This document shows positions 36,905-48,439 of a DNA stretch of 64,000 nucleotides, piece by piece. The DNA comes from Hyperoplus lanceolatus. Taxonomy: Eukaryota; Chordata; Actinopteri; Uranoscopiformes; Ammodytidae. The stretch's first letter is position 1; every line of letters starts with the position of its first letter. The stretch is from NCBI GenBank assembly GCA_026929865.2, contig CM049397.1, forward strand, positions 28,021,198 through 28,085,197, given 5' to 3'. The notes beneath the pieces are model-generated. The model was not told the origin of the DNA, did no database searches, and saw nothing but the letters and a program-made list of their open reading frames with translations. A program made the translations under genes and the position numbers.

Positions 36905-37750
36905 TTGAGTCTCTACTGTCTGCCTCCTAAACATTGGCGCCAGAATCACGCAGGTACTCAGGAACTAACGCAAAATAGGAAATGTCTTATGGGACAGAAA
37001 TAAAAACAAAAACATGCTTTGGACAACTATTCATTTAGTTAAATATGGCAGAGAGCAGGCAATATACAGACGTCAAATTCCTGTTACATAGTTTCTTAGA
37101 GACAGGTAAAGAACTTTGAAGGGAAAATGTGGAAGAAAAGGTAAGGAATATGGAATAAAGGAAATGTCAGCCAATGAGGAGAGGAAAAAGAGAGAAGGAA
37201 GGGAATGAATATGCGAGAGAGAAGAGGGAAGACGAATCGGTGATAAAAGATACTATCGGTGTGATCAATCCTCGCCGGCTCACAGGAGTGGCCCATTATT
37301 CAACCCCTTGTTTAGCAACCTGTGGTGCTACACAGTGGAACACAACACACACCGCGTTCCTCAAGGAAAGTGTGTGAGAGAAAGTGGATAGGGAGAGAGA
37401 GAGAGAGAGAGAGAGGATAGGATAGGCATGAGAGCGATTTACCATCCGCTTTTTATTGATATCATATGCTGCTTTTCTGTGTACGGACCAATCCGTCTCT
37501 GCTGCTGTCGCACACTGGGAGACACGCTCACACGCAGGCCTGTTGACACCTCCTATAGATGGGTCTAGAGTGAGGAAGAGGAGAGGAAAGCAATATGATA
37601 GGATGAGGAAGAGGTGAGATAGGGATGCAGACATGAGGACAGAGAGAAAAAAAAGGGAAAGATGAGTTAGTGGGGGGACCGTATATTGGTGATTTGATGT
37701 TTTCATTTCAAGTTGAAGCGAAAGTTTAGTTTTCACTTCTAAATCAAAAG
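36905..37750. other. Stretch without recognised gene
   Basis: Purine-rich sections at 37120-37230 and 37555-37665 and a (GA)n run at 37392-37414. The longest minus-strand frame (37296-37736) is serine/leucine-rich and composition-driven. No gene recognised. Confidence 0.55.
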
Positions 37751-37921
37751 TAAGGGTCTATAGAACAATGTTGGTTCTAGTTTCAAGAAACCAGACCACT
37801 TTTTTTCCACATGAATTAAGACCTTCAAAAAGTCATGATTTCGATTGTGGCCAAAAAGAAGTTTTTTTAAATTTGGTCTGGTTTCTTGATACTCGAACCA
37901 AAATTGTTCTTTAGACCCTAA
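37751..37921. mobile_element. 165-bp hairpin MITE with TAA duplications
   Basis: The element 37754-37918 starts GGGTCTATAGAACAATG and ends ATTGTTCTTTAGACCC. The arms pair over about 45 bp (left 37754-37799, right 37874-37918) with a loop of roughly 75 bp. TAA abuts both ends (37751-37753 and 37919-37921), a 3-bp duplication typical of PIF/Harbinger-derived MITEs. There is no coding capacity. Confidence 0.85.
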
Positions 37922-38251
37922 CCTTCAATTTAGAAGAGAAAATTAAACGTTGGCATCAATTTGAAATGACTGAGGGTCCAGTTACCCCACTCAGTAGGAA
38001 GAGTTGAATAAATAAAGTGGAAGTAGGACAAGAGGAGAGTGACGAGAGGAAAAGATCTGGGCAGAAGGAGAAGAGGATTTACCGAACACAAGTGAGAGTG
38101 ATTGATAGTCATTCTGCACATCTGTGTCAGTCACACCATCTTTGCCAGATAGAAAACAAGGGATTACTTTTTCTCTACTCTCTCACTTATTTCTGTCATT
38201 TTCAGTCGTTTCCACTTACTGGTGCATTTTGTCATCTTGTTTTATCATCGT

Positions 38252-38255
<4 letters not shown>

Positions 38256-38299
<44 letters not shown>
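38256..38299. repeat. (CT)n microsatellite
   Basis: 44 bp of pure CT. The serine/leucine open frames here are artefacts. Confidence 0.97.
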
Positions 38300-38301
<2 letters not shown>

Positions 38302-39535
38302 GAGTAAGAGGCATTAATTTGCTTCAGTTGATTGCTTTGAAGCGTTTTCATAGAGCAAACATACTCATCATAACTCTCCTCTTCCACTTTTCTCCCCTGA
38401 TTCATCTCTTTACTTCTCCTCCCCTTTTTCGTCCTCTCCCTTCTGTCTCATTTTCTCTTTTTTGCATAATTTCCAATTTTCTCCCTCAATCGAAAACAGT
38501 CTGCCTATCTACTCATTTGTATGTCCCTGTGCACTTCACTTACTGTTTTTTTTTTCTTCTCTTGTATGATTGAGTTTGGAATCTTTCAGTGACAATATAT
38601 CCAGAACAAATCTACAAAACAATTTCAAGACTCGACCAGAGACTATATTAAGTACAGAAATATTACTGCTAAAACAATACAATTCAATAAAGCACCAGCA
38701 GTTAGAATTAATTATGGCTCACAGAGGGTTTTTATATTTTTGTATTCTTGACTAACAATTCACGTCTGAGTTAACTGATTATTTTTTGAAACACTTTCAT
38801 TTCATTTACAATGTAAGTGAAAACATTGGGAATTCTAGCAGCATTTGCTCCACTATGTTCACCAACTACTTTCTAACTGTCTGACCCCCAGTCGATGTTG
38901 AACAGGTAATGTACAGTTAGCTTTTAGAGTTATTTTCTGAAACAGCTGCCTGCTACGGGCCAACATCAAAAGCAGTGAAAGTGAACCAAAGCAGTAAAAT
39001 CGAGGGCCGTGCAGGTTAACAATGAGTTGAACCTCGCTATAAAGCTCCATAAAGACAAGGGCAGGTGGAGATTCAGGTGATAATTCTCTGTAGGCTCATC
39101 ACTAGTCCTGTCACATTGTCACATTGTTTTCAGATTATTACAGTAAAAATCTTGAGTATGCCTACATTCTGTATTCTATGCCCCTGTAATGCTAAAAATG
39201 TATAAATTGTGTGGAAAAAATCGAACTTTATAGATTAGGACACGATGTTGCAAACAGCTCATGGAAAAACAGCCTAAAGAATAGAAAAGGCCTGGGAGGC
39301 CAACTCGGTGGGAGCTGACGAGCCCTATTACTAATACTGAGTGCACGGACTCAATAATACTGTAGCACAGGTTAATCACAAGACTTAGTTAGTTTTGGAC
39401 AATGACGTCAATGACTGCAGATCAGCAGACAACACACTTTACACTGGAAATTACAGACCAATTTCCATAGGAACTGCAATGAAACATCACGGATGATCAG
39501 CTGACATTTAAAAAGATTGCAAAAAAAAGGCGTCT
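38300..39535. other. Stretch without recognised gene
   Basis: AT-rich. The segment about 38930-39110 contains words shared with 11080-11215 (CAGGTGATAATTCTCTGTAGG versus CAGGTGATGATTCTCTGTGGG) and may be an old repeat. No gene recognised. Confidence 0.5.
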
Positions 39536-40019
39536 TAAGTGTGAAAAGTCATCATCATCTTCAACCGCTTATCCGAAATCGGATCGCGGGGGCAGCAGCT
39601 TGAGCAGGGAGCCCCAAACTTCTCTTTCGCGGGCCACATCAACCACTGACTGGGGGATCCCGAGGCGTTCCCAGGCCAGCGTGGAGACATAATCTCTCCA
39701 CCTAGTCCTGGGTCTTCCCCGAGGCCTCCTTCCAGCTGTACGCTCCTGGAACACCTCCCTAGGGAGGCGCCCTGGGGGCATCCTTACCAGATGCCCGAAC
39801 CACCTCAACTGGCTCCTTTCAATGCAAAGGAGTAGCGGCTCTGCCCCGAGTTCCTCACGAATGACTGAGCTTCTCACCCTATCTCTAAGGGAGACGCCAG
39901 CCACCCTCCTGAGAAAGCCCATTTCGGCCGCTTGTACCCGTGATTTTGTTCTTACGGTCATTGCCCAGCCTTCATGACCATAGGTGAGGGTAGGAACAAA
40001 GATCCTAAGTGTGAAAAGT
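39536..40019 (-). mobile_element. 5'-truncated Rex3/RTE-like LINE with perfect 14-bp TSD
   Basis: The 456-bp insert 39550-40005 lies between exact copies of TAAGTGTGAAAAGT (39536-39549 and 40006-40019). On the minus strand it encodes, without interruption, the last about 145 residues of a LINE reverse-transcriptase protein. Motifs include TLTYGHEGWA, SQLRWFGHLVRM, RRPRGRPRTRWRDYV and LLPPRSDFG before a TAA stop at 39571-39569. The 3' end follows at once, with a GATGAT-type tail and almost no 3' untranslated region, as in RTE/Rex3 elements. Perfect TSDs and an unbroken frame point to a comparatively recent insertion. No reverse-transcriptase catalytic motif is included. Confidence 0.92.
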
Positions 40020-40557
40020 GAATATTGTAAGTCTTACTACTGTTTTTATCTCAAACAGCCTTGTTACTATGTGGAGAAAAGAGGTGATAGTAGAGCGTTA
40101 ATTATATATTTTTTTCAACTTTTTCCTGATCAACCTGTATACGGGGGACATTAGTACTTCACCTATTGTGTGTCAAATGATCTTTCCCAAAGAATCTGTA
40201 AAATGTCAAAGCTTTCATAGCTAAGCAAGCAGTAGGTTTTTACACAACTGAATTTATTCACATTTTATGTAATTGCGGGAATAAACCAAACCAATAACAT
40301 TTGATTTTGTAGAAATGTCACACGTTAACATATTTTGAAATAGAAATCTTTATTCTCGTGTGCCTTGCCTTTCTTATGAATATCACTCAATGGAGATTCC
40401 TTCTGACCCTGACAAAGAAAAGCATTGTTTGATACATTGAATAAAAGATAGATTTGCATAATGGCCACTGTAATGCACCCACATCCTGCTATTGAAGCTC
40501 TCTTTTGACTGACGGAGACAACAGGAAACTGGGGGGGACATGGGGACAAGAAGAGGA

Positions 40558-40559
<2 letters not shown>
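40020..40559. other. Stretch without recognised gene
   Basis: AT-rich unique-looking DNA; nothing recognised. Confidence 0.5.

Positions 40560-40629
<70 letters not shown>
40560..40629. repeat. (GT)n microsatellite
   Basis: 70 bp of GT followed by a G-run. Confidence 0.97.
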
Positions 40630-40631
<2 letters not shown>

Positions 40632-41148
40632 GGGGGGGTGTATGAATAGATAGAGGATGAGAGGAGCTGGGGTGTCAGTAGGGAAGTGGAAACAATGAGT
40701 AAAAGAGAGAACACACATGAGTAAAAAATAAGAGACAAGTGATGAAACAATGGGGAGAAGAAGTAAAAGGGTGAAAAAAACTGACTGTGTCTGAAGTTAA
40801 CTTCAGAGATGTAATTTTTCATTTCTGTGACTCAGCTGTCAGTGTGACAGTCATACAGTCACTCATGTGAAGAATTTCTTTGGGGTTCATTTTGGGGAAA
40901 AAAGCTAAACACAAGAGCACAAAAACTTCAAAAGCAATACTGGGTGGAAAAAAAAAATTCTACAAAAAATGTGTGTGACATTTTTGTTGAAGACCTTCTG
41001 CCAATAAATTGATTGTAGGTGTCTAAACATGTCCAAAATCTATTTCTCAAAAACTCTGTTATCTGATGGATCAGTATTTGACCATCCCAACCAGTGAGCC
41101 AGTTAGAGCGAGCTCATATGAAGAAAATAAATTGTATTCACAAAATCT

Positions 41149-41150
<2 letters not shown>

Positions 41151-41198
<48 letters not shown>
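41151..41198. repeat. (CA)n microsatellite
   Basis: 48 bp of CA, inverted relative to the GT tract 117 bp downstream. Confidence 0.97.
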
Positions 41199-41201
<3 letters not shown>

Positions 41202-41312
41202 CTTGACATTGATTTATCTGAAATAGGACACAGTTCACTTAGCTGTAACAGTAATCAGCCATGAGTTCTTCTCCCTCGGGTTTTCCCCCGTGAGATAAAG
41301 GGGATGAACTCC

Positions 41313-41314
<2 letters not shown>

Positions 41315-41391
<77 letters not shown>

Positions 41392-41436
41392 GTGCGTGTG
41401 TGCGTGTGTGCGTGTGTGTGTGTGTGCGTGTGTGCG
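41315..41436. repeat. (GT)n microsatellite with GTGC interruptions
   Basis: Pure GT for about 70 bp, then GTGTGC units to the end. Confidence 0.97.
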
Positions 41437-41644
41437 TTTTACACCTCATAGTGTGAGCGCTTCTACTGCAGTACAAGTGTATGAAGGCTACATGTGTGCC
41501 ATCGTTCTCCTATTTAAGTGCTTGTGTCTGATGCTATCTAAACTTGAAATGAGTTGTGTGGTTGTTGGGTTTTTTTAAGGTATATTCTATGTGACTATAT
41601 TCTATTCTGCCTCCCATATCTTGTCCGGCGCTCCTCTCCTCTTG

Positions 41645-42527
41645 CAGTTTTTTTTCGATTGCTAAAGCACACTGGGCACAACTGAAACCACACGTGCAAA
41701 ACTCTTAACACAGTGTGCATCACCAAAATGCACCTGTGCAATTCAGTTCATTTTGCCTTCAAAAGTCACTCACAGCAACAAAACTCTTCATACATGTCTC
41801 AAAACAAGCTCACTGATGCAAACACTGGCAACATGTTACAATGGAAAACACACATTGACACACTCAACACACAGACCTACAAAACACTAACAACAAGCAG
41901 CAAAACATAACATAAAATATTTGAAGTATAAATGATCTGAGTGATTTCAAATAAAACACTTTCATTAGAAAATACTGTAAGAGTGACATATTTTCATTTG
42001 ACCATACCATATTGTTTAGGTAAAACAAGTGTGAATGAAAACAGAGCAATTTGATTCAGTATCTCATGGCCTGAGTGAGTCCAACTTGACTTTCTACACA
42101 GTAGCTCCATAACTAGGACATTTGGACAACAGGCAACAGGACTGGACAACAGGCAATATTTTTCAACTTGCTAGTCAGAGGATGGCATTGCATGCGATGT
42201 GGATAAGGCAATGTGCTTTTTGAAGCTTTTCTATTTTTATTTGTATGTGTCTAGATTAACTGTTCAGTGGGCTAGTATATACATATTTCAAAAAGTCTGT
42301 ATGATATTTTTAAATTCAAAAACCTTACAAAGTTCTAAAAACTCTGTGTTTTGCATAAAGCACATCCACGTGCTGTTGCTGCTTTCAAATGAGTAATTCA
42401 AATGGTGCATGTGTGTATCATCTTGATGCTAAAAACTGTTTTGAAAAAGGATTGTTAGGTTTAGTTTCAAGAGTTTCCTTTTTCCAGGGCTGTAATACAT
42501 ACTAAAAACAAAAAAAAATAGTGTATA
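41645..42527 (+). mobile_element. Mariner-family copy B1, left end plus C-terminal remnant
   Basis: The left end CAGTTTTTTTTCGATTGCTA followed by GGGCACAACTGAAACCAC matches the termini of copies A and C. Near 42176-42225 a plus-strand frame reads DGIACDVDKAM, matching the transposase C-terminal motif CDVDEAMWP. The rest of the transposase and a recognisable right terminus are missing. The second remnant (B2) begins directly after it. Confidence 0.7.
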
Positions 42528-43601
42528 CAGTTTTTCACAATTGTTTAAACACATTTTTTGGAACATCAGACACAAAGTGCACAATCTGAAACTAATTTAC
42601 CAACTGCTTAACCAATTCTGCTGAACTCCAAACACATTTCCTGCCTTAGACTCATATTCTCATTCGAAAACACACATTTTTCACAACACTACACACAATT
42701 CTCTATATCTTGCACACTCTTCCTGAATTCTCTCTCATGGTATTCACACAGAACACACTGCCAATCAAATTTCTAAACTCAAAAGGCTTTTGTGCAGTTA
42801 GCTATATAAGGGTCAGAGATGAGCTCCTGTTTGCTGTGATTTACAGTAGACTGCACATTTTGGTACAAATACAGTTTTTGCCGAATACTGTAGACACTAA
42901 AAGTGACTGCTATGTCCACAACCTCTAACTTTTGTAACTATGCCCTAAACCAAAGCACCAACCCTACAAACACGATATATATGCTTTGCACTGTGTTTGA
43001 AATTCTCCAACACACTTCTTGAAAATAAATTAAACTAATTGAATACCCATCAGTCTAAACCTTAGCACCTTAACACATAGACTCCAAATTAACTCAGCTC
43101 CTTTCTGAAACAGTATGAGTCAGGGGAAGAGGAGGAGAGAGAGTGACAGGAGTACGAGGACAAATAAGGCAACAGACGGAGACACATACAACAGGAACAC
43201 TATAGTGGACCATGTTATAGATCATGGCCTATCAATGAGGGAGCCTGGACAGAGAGTGGAGCCCAACCTGAGTCGCTCCATAATTAGGAGATTTAGGCTG
43301 GATATCAGGTGATCATTTCCCAGTTGCTTCTCAAAGGATGACATTGAGTGTGATGTTGATGAGGCGATGTGGCCAGACGTAAATAGGAGGCGGTATCCAT
43401 AAAAGGATTCATAATCCAGCCACCCAATTCCTTACAACGCTGTTTTTTTTACCATTGTTCCCTAATTTTACTGTAATTGTTTCTTAGTTTATACTGACAC
43501 ACTGAATTGCTTGAACTGCAGTCCTACCTATTCATTGTGTTTGTTTGAAATGGCAAAATAAACTATTCTGCCACATGTGTGTTAGCATTTGGCAAAAACC
43601 G
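42528..43601 (+). mobile_element. Mariner-family copy B2, deletion derivative
   Basis: It opens CAGTTTTTCACAATTGTTTA after TA (42526-42527). A plausible right end is TTGGCAAAAACCG at about 43601 followed by TA; the two termini are only loosely inverted. The interior carries a plus-strand transposase remnant consisting of the N-terminus fused to the C-terminus (43115-43402). It belongs to a related but distinct subfamily from copy C. Confidence 0.65.
43115..43402 (+). pseudogene. Internally deleted mariner transposase (copy B2)
   Basis: The plus-strand frame from 43115 opens MSQGKRRRESDRS and includes IVDHVIDHGLSMREPGQRVE followed by PNLSRS. This aligns with the N-terminal DNA-binding region encoded by exon 1 of copy C. 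It hits a stop at about 43312. In another frame the sequence resumes as SFPSCFSKDDIECDVDEAMW and PDVNRRRYP, ending at a TAA at 43400-43402. That segment aligns with the C-terminus of copy C (CLARENIRCDVDENMWP). About 300 residues in between, including the whole DDE core, are missing, so the gene is dead. Confidence 0.82.
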
Positions 43602-43603
43602 TA

Positions 43604-43930
43604 AAGTATTTGTTGTTACTGTAGGTGAAAGTGTATGAACATGCAAAGGCATAATTCTACTGATAAAGCATTCATATAGTGGTTTGCATTTATACTATAG
43701 TGTTTTCCATTCTGCACACCAGTGTTCAATGAGTGCTAGAAATGACTAGTCATAAGATGTGTGTGTTTGTCATTTGAAAAGAAAACATCATTTAGTGAAG
43801 AGTTAACACTGTTTTGAGGGTAAAGTGTGCTTTTGCAAGAGAAGTGAAGGATTTTGTGTTTTTGTGTTTGAGTTTTGAGATTTGTGTTTAGGGTTTTGAA
43901 AAAGTGAGGTAGTCTATCAGGAAATGTGTT
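43604..43930. other. Spacer between mariner copies B2 and C
   Basis: AT/GT-rich DNA with GTGTTTTTGTGTTTGAG-type wording that resembles the subterminal regions of mariner copies. Probably a further degraded piece of the same family; no coding content. Confidence 0.45.
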
Positions 43931-44478
43931 TACAGTTTTTTCCGATCGCTAAAGCACAGGGGGCACAACTGAAACCACGTGTGCAAAACTCTTAACACAG
44001 TGTTCATCACTAAAACCCATCTGTGCAATTCAGTTAATTTCACCTCCAAAAATCACAAGCAACAAAACTCTTCATACATGTCTCAAAACAAGCTCACTGG
44101 TGCAAACACTGGCAACATGTTACAATGAAAAACACACATTGACACACAACACACAGACCTAAAAAAAACACTAACAACACTAACACTAACAAAATATAAA
44201 AGATGAACTTTTGATATTCAAAGTCAAATCTTTGAAGTTTAAATGATCCGAGTGATTTCACATACACATGTAAAACAATATTTCATAAGAAAATAAGATG
44301 AAATTTGATGACTGTAGTGTACCATATGACAAGAATGAATGACAAACACAGCAATTTGGTGCTATACAGTATCTTTTATTTTTTACTAAAAAATAAAACT
44401 TTGCAAAAAAAACTCCTGTAGTTTCAGGGCTGTAAAAAATCAAACAAAAAAACTTAAATTGTGTTTCTTTCAAAGTAT

Positions 44479-45959
44479 CTAATCCTGCCTATCTTCCTCA
44501 TTGGGCCACATGTTTTCATCAACGTCGCAGCGTATATTCTCCCTTGCAAGACACCGAGGGAAATATCGACGGGCATGCCTTATCCACCCCTGGCAGTCCT
44601 GGGGAGACGTTTGCCCACAGACGGCATTCATGGCCTCTAGCAAGGTCATTTGGTCGTGTGGCAGGTGGTCATAGACCTTCCACCTCCAAACTGAGAAGAA
44701 TTCCTCTATGGGGTTGAGGAAAGGAGAGTATGGGGGCAGGTAGAGATTTGTCATTCTTGGATGTGCAGCAAACCACTCTCTCACTTTGTTAGCGTGGTGG
44801 AAAGCTACATTGTCCCATACCACTACAAAAACAGGAGCATTCCTTCTTCTGCCTGCTGGCACAAGCTAATCGTGTAGCTCATCTAGAAAGGCAATGAGCC
44901 TGGCGGTATTGTAGGGGCCAATCTGTGGTCTGTGGAGCAGCACACCCTCAGTTGAAATAGCTGCGCACATTGTGATGTTGGCCAGCGGGGACATTCACCG
45001 TTGCTCTTCGCCCAATGACGTTTCTTCCCCTGCGGCGCGCTTTTGCTAAGTTGAAACCAGCCTCATCCACAACAATGAAGGAATGGGCTGTCTGCCTGGC
45101 GTCAATCTCCATTGCACTCTGAAATACAGTAAATACACCATTTTACAGTTACAGTATTGTACAGTTAGATTTACCTGTATTCACATTACAGTACAGTTCA
45201 TAGCTGCATATGTACTATTTAGACATCTTACCTAGACATATTGGTACCTGAGCAGTTTCACCCGGTCACTGTTTCGCTGAAAGGGCACTGTGTACAGCTG
45301 CTTCATTCATACCTGATGTTTCTTTAGGATTCTGGCAATTGTAGTAGTGCTGACTGAATCGATATCTACAAAGATCTTATCGTCTGCCAGCACTCTCTCT
45401 TTAATTTCCCACAGTTTTATAGCATTGTTGGCAACAACCATGTCAACAATTGCTATTTCCTGCGCATCAGAAAATATTCTGCCTCTTCCTCCAGTGGAAG
45501 GCAATCTTTGGATCCTATTGTATGAAATAGAAACATATCAATATTATAAAACACATTTAGAAAGAACTATAAATGACTCTTTACATAGGCCTAGGCCTAG
45601 TTACAGGAATTCAGTTAATCATTTACTGTACTATAGGAATGCAGATCTTACTTGTTGGCTTCCCGGAAAATTCGAACAATTGATCCCACTGTGGATCGTG
45701 TGAGATTTGGTTGGACCCGTAAACCTGCCTCAGTCATTGAGAGACCATGGTTGACCACATGGTCAATAATGGTGGCCCTGATCTCATCAGAGACAGCAGC
45801 TCTTGCTCTTTCTTGTCCTCTTCCTCTACCTCTACCTCTTCCTCTTCCTCTTCCTCTTCCTCTTCCTCTTCCTCTTCCTTTTCCTCTTCCTGGTCCTCCT
45901 CGCATCATGACTCTCCCGGGCACCCTTCTCTGAACACCGACCTGTCTTTCTGGATCCAT
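44479..45959 (-). pseudogene. IS630/Tc1-like DDE transposase, three exons, inactivated
   Basis: Exon 1 runs 45959-45652, exon 2 45514-45232 and exon 3 45118-44479, with GT-AG introns of 137 and 113 bp. The joined length is 1,231 nt (about 410 codons), usual for the family. Exon 1 has a glycine-arginine repeat (about residues 25-49), then the helix-turn-helix region (VVNHGLSMTEAGLRVQPNL). Exon 3 carries the DDE core: D in VVDEAGFN (45067-45065), D in VVWDNVAFH (44814-44812) and E in NPIEEFF (44706-44704), with 35 residues between the last two. Breaks: TGA at 45309-45307, TAG at 45234-45232, TAG at 44868-44866 and a net +1 shift near 44981-44992. It would have catalysed cut-and-paste transposition at TA; this copy cannot make the protein. 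Confidence 0.92.
45816..45890 (-). repeat. (TTCCTC)n hexanucleotide repeat inside transposase exon 1
   Basis: A CCTCTT/TTCCTC hexamer repeat with a few substitutions. On the minus strand it encodes the arginine-glycine repeat of the transposase N-terminus. Because the unit is 6 bp, changes in copy number would not shift the frame. Confidence 0.9.
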
Positions 45960-46616
45960 TTTTTCCCAAGAGATCTAAATTGTGAACCTGTCCCTTTTTA
46001 TAGGTCCAACAGTAACTAGAAATTGTTATCAGCTGTGTATTGTATTTTATATATTGGTAATATTCTACTAAGATTTGCAATACATTTCATTATGGCTAAT
46101 GCCAGAAGCCATCACTCTGTTTTGAATGTGCACCTAAGAGTTTTGAATACAGTGAGACAAATTCTGCAACATGTATGTAAGCAATTGGCAAAAACTGTAA
46201 AAGAAAAGAATTGTAATACTTTATTTTCAAGTTTTGTGCTTTTAGCTGAAATTCAATAAGCTTTTTCATTTTACATATCGGTATACTCTTGGTAATATTC
46301 TCCTACGATTACAACACATTTCGATAAGATAAATGGAGAATCCCATGTTTTTGTTTTGTATGAGTTTTGAGCACAGTGTCTTAGCAATTGAACATTTTGC
46401 CAGAAATACACAGTGTTTTGCAGGTTGTTGTTTATGAATGGGAGAAGAGTTCTTGAGTTTTGGTCAATGTGGTTTCTGAATGCATTTTGCGTGAAATGAA
46501 TGAAAAATGAAACAGTTTGGAACCCATGGACTTCTGTAGTGCACACTGTGTTAAGTGTTTTGCACATGAGGTTTTAGTTGTGCCCATTGTGCTTTAGCAA
46601 TCGGAAAAAACTGTAA

Positions 46617-47134
46617 GCAATTGTAAAAAACTGTAATGTCTCATACAGAGTGGGTGAGAACTGTTAGGTTCCTCCCTATCTTCAGCTTCCCTTCGATTTC
46701 TATCCAGGCGGAACAATTACGTAAAATAATAATTGTAATATTTTATTTTCAAGTTTCGTGCTTTTAGCTGAAATTCAATAAGCAATTTATTTTACATATT
46801 AGTCATATTATTGATACTATTCTTCCACAACTTCAATAAGGTAAATGTAGAATCCAGTATTTTGTTTTGAATGAGTTCCTAAGAGTTTTGAAAACAGTGT
46901 CTTAGCAATTGAACATTTTGCCAGAAATATACAGTGTTTTGCAGGTTGTTGTCTATGAATGGGAGAAGAGCTCTTGAGTTTTGGTAAATGTGGTTACTGC
47001 ATGCATTTTGTGTGAAATGAATGAAAAATGAAACACAGTTTGGAACACATGGACTTCTGTAGTGCACACTGTGTTAAGAGTTTTGCACATGTGGTTTTAG
47101 TTGTGCCCATTGTGCTTTAGCAATCGGAAAAAAC
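46617..47134 (-). repeat. Duplicated mariner right ends beyond copy C
   Basis: At 46617-46636 the last 20 bp of copy C plus its TA recur with three changes (GCAATTGTAAAAAACTGTAA). After about 94 bp of unrelated DNA, 46731-47134 repeats the right about 405 bp of copy C (46209-46613) in the same orientation with moderate divergence. It stops at CGGAAAAAAC, two bases short of the terminus. Confidence 0.9.
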
Positions 47135-48439
47135 AAGTCATTCTCTCATTGAAGAGTCCTCTTGTCTCTCTTCAGCTGCTGTTGACACTTGTATATGCCT
47201 GTCTAGCACTTTTCTTGTCCATGTACAAGCGTTTATCTGTCAGCCGCCTACCTCTTTGTCCTCCTGTTTTTTTTATTCTCCTTCCATCTTCATCTCTCAA
47301 TGTCACTCTATATGACATTGTCATGAATTGGCAGTTTCTTTATTCTCCCGCTGCTAATTCAATTAACAAGATGCCATCTCCCCAATTAAGCTTTCCAATT
47401 ACCGCTCCACTCTCCGCCCCAAAAGAGTCCCCCCCCCAGTTTAAGAGAAGGTCTTTCCTTTGTGTCGGGATGTTGAATTGAAATGGACTTGCAGCCTGTG
47501 TGATAAGACTTGCTCGTCATCATCAAAAAAAATATATATTTAAATAAACGTTCACAGCTCACTCCCTTTTGATTGCTCTTGCTCATTACTGTCGGGGCTG
47601 TAATAGTGGGTTGGGTTCGTCTTTACTCTGACCTCATTCGGATGTACCGACCTGTGGAAGCACGTAATAATACAGTCACGTTGAAAAGTAAAAGTGCTCA
47701 AAACTATTTTCTGACTCTATGTAAAAAAATAACAATTTTAAATGTAAAATGCACGGTTGTAATCATGTGTTCAAGGACATTATGGGTTATAGAAACATGA
47801 TTTCCTCTGTGCAGTTCAGTCCTCCTCCATGCAAAGTCAGTTGTGGTTGATTTTCAAGTAGAAAAAAAAGCCCATTAAACTCCCAGTTGAATTCTGCTTT
47901 TTGGCTCGATTTTTGTTACATAGCGTATTACCTGCCATGTCAATTAGAGGAGTAGAATAGAGGATTATAATAAAACAGAACTATGCTGGTGCAAAATTGT
48001 ACCTTCACAAGGCCTGCCATGTTCTCTCACCCTTCAATTATCCACCTCTGAAATGTTTCTGACTTCTTCACCTTCTACAGCATGTAATGACGACAGAAAG
48101 AAAATGCTTCTGCTGCTCTACAGATGACATAATGATACTCATTATACTATTATAATCCATCTTGAGCAACACCTAGCTGTCAAGTGATTACTACACCATT
48201 AAAATGAAATACCAATTTAATAAGCACCCCAAATCACCTAAAATTGTACATTTGAATGATATAAGTATTTACTTATACTTTAACACTTCAATTCACTCAC
48301 AAATTCAAAAAAGATTCCTTCATCTACCCCAGCTGTTTCCTCTCCAAACTGCAGTATGGTAGTCTGCCTATTTTAGTGCCATATTTGCCAAAGTTACAAG
48401 CGCTGTGTTTATTTTTTAGCAATCTGTTGAATTATTCGA
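47135..48439. other. Stretch without recognised gene
   Basis: AT-rich unique-looking DNA. 47335-47420 has a mixed-composition block with CCAATTAAGCTTTCCAATTA, containing ATTA-type motifs. No coding gene recognised. Confidence 0.45.

Larger units (their letters stand above)
43931..46615 (-). mobile_element. Full-length mariner (IS630/Tc1-like) copy C
   Basis: The element 43933-46613 (2,681 bp) begins CAGTTTTTTCCGATCGCTAA and ends with the inverse, TTAGCAATCGGAAAAAACTG. TA flanks both sides (43931-43932 and 46614-46615). The terminal inverted repeats remain similar over about 75 bp. A three-exon transposase gene fills the middle on the minus strand (45959-44479) but is inactivated. This is the most complete member of the family in the window and the reference for copies A, B1, B2 and the right-end fragment at 46731-47134. 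Confidence 0.93.

Noticed and set aside
36701-37003. Coding frames over the Harbinger right end
   Set aside because: They run through tandem subterminal repeats and the inverted terminus and match no protein; they are shadows of repeat sequence.
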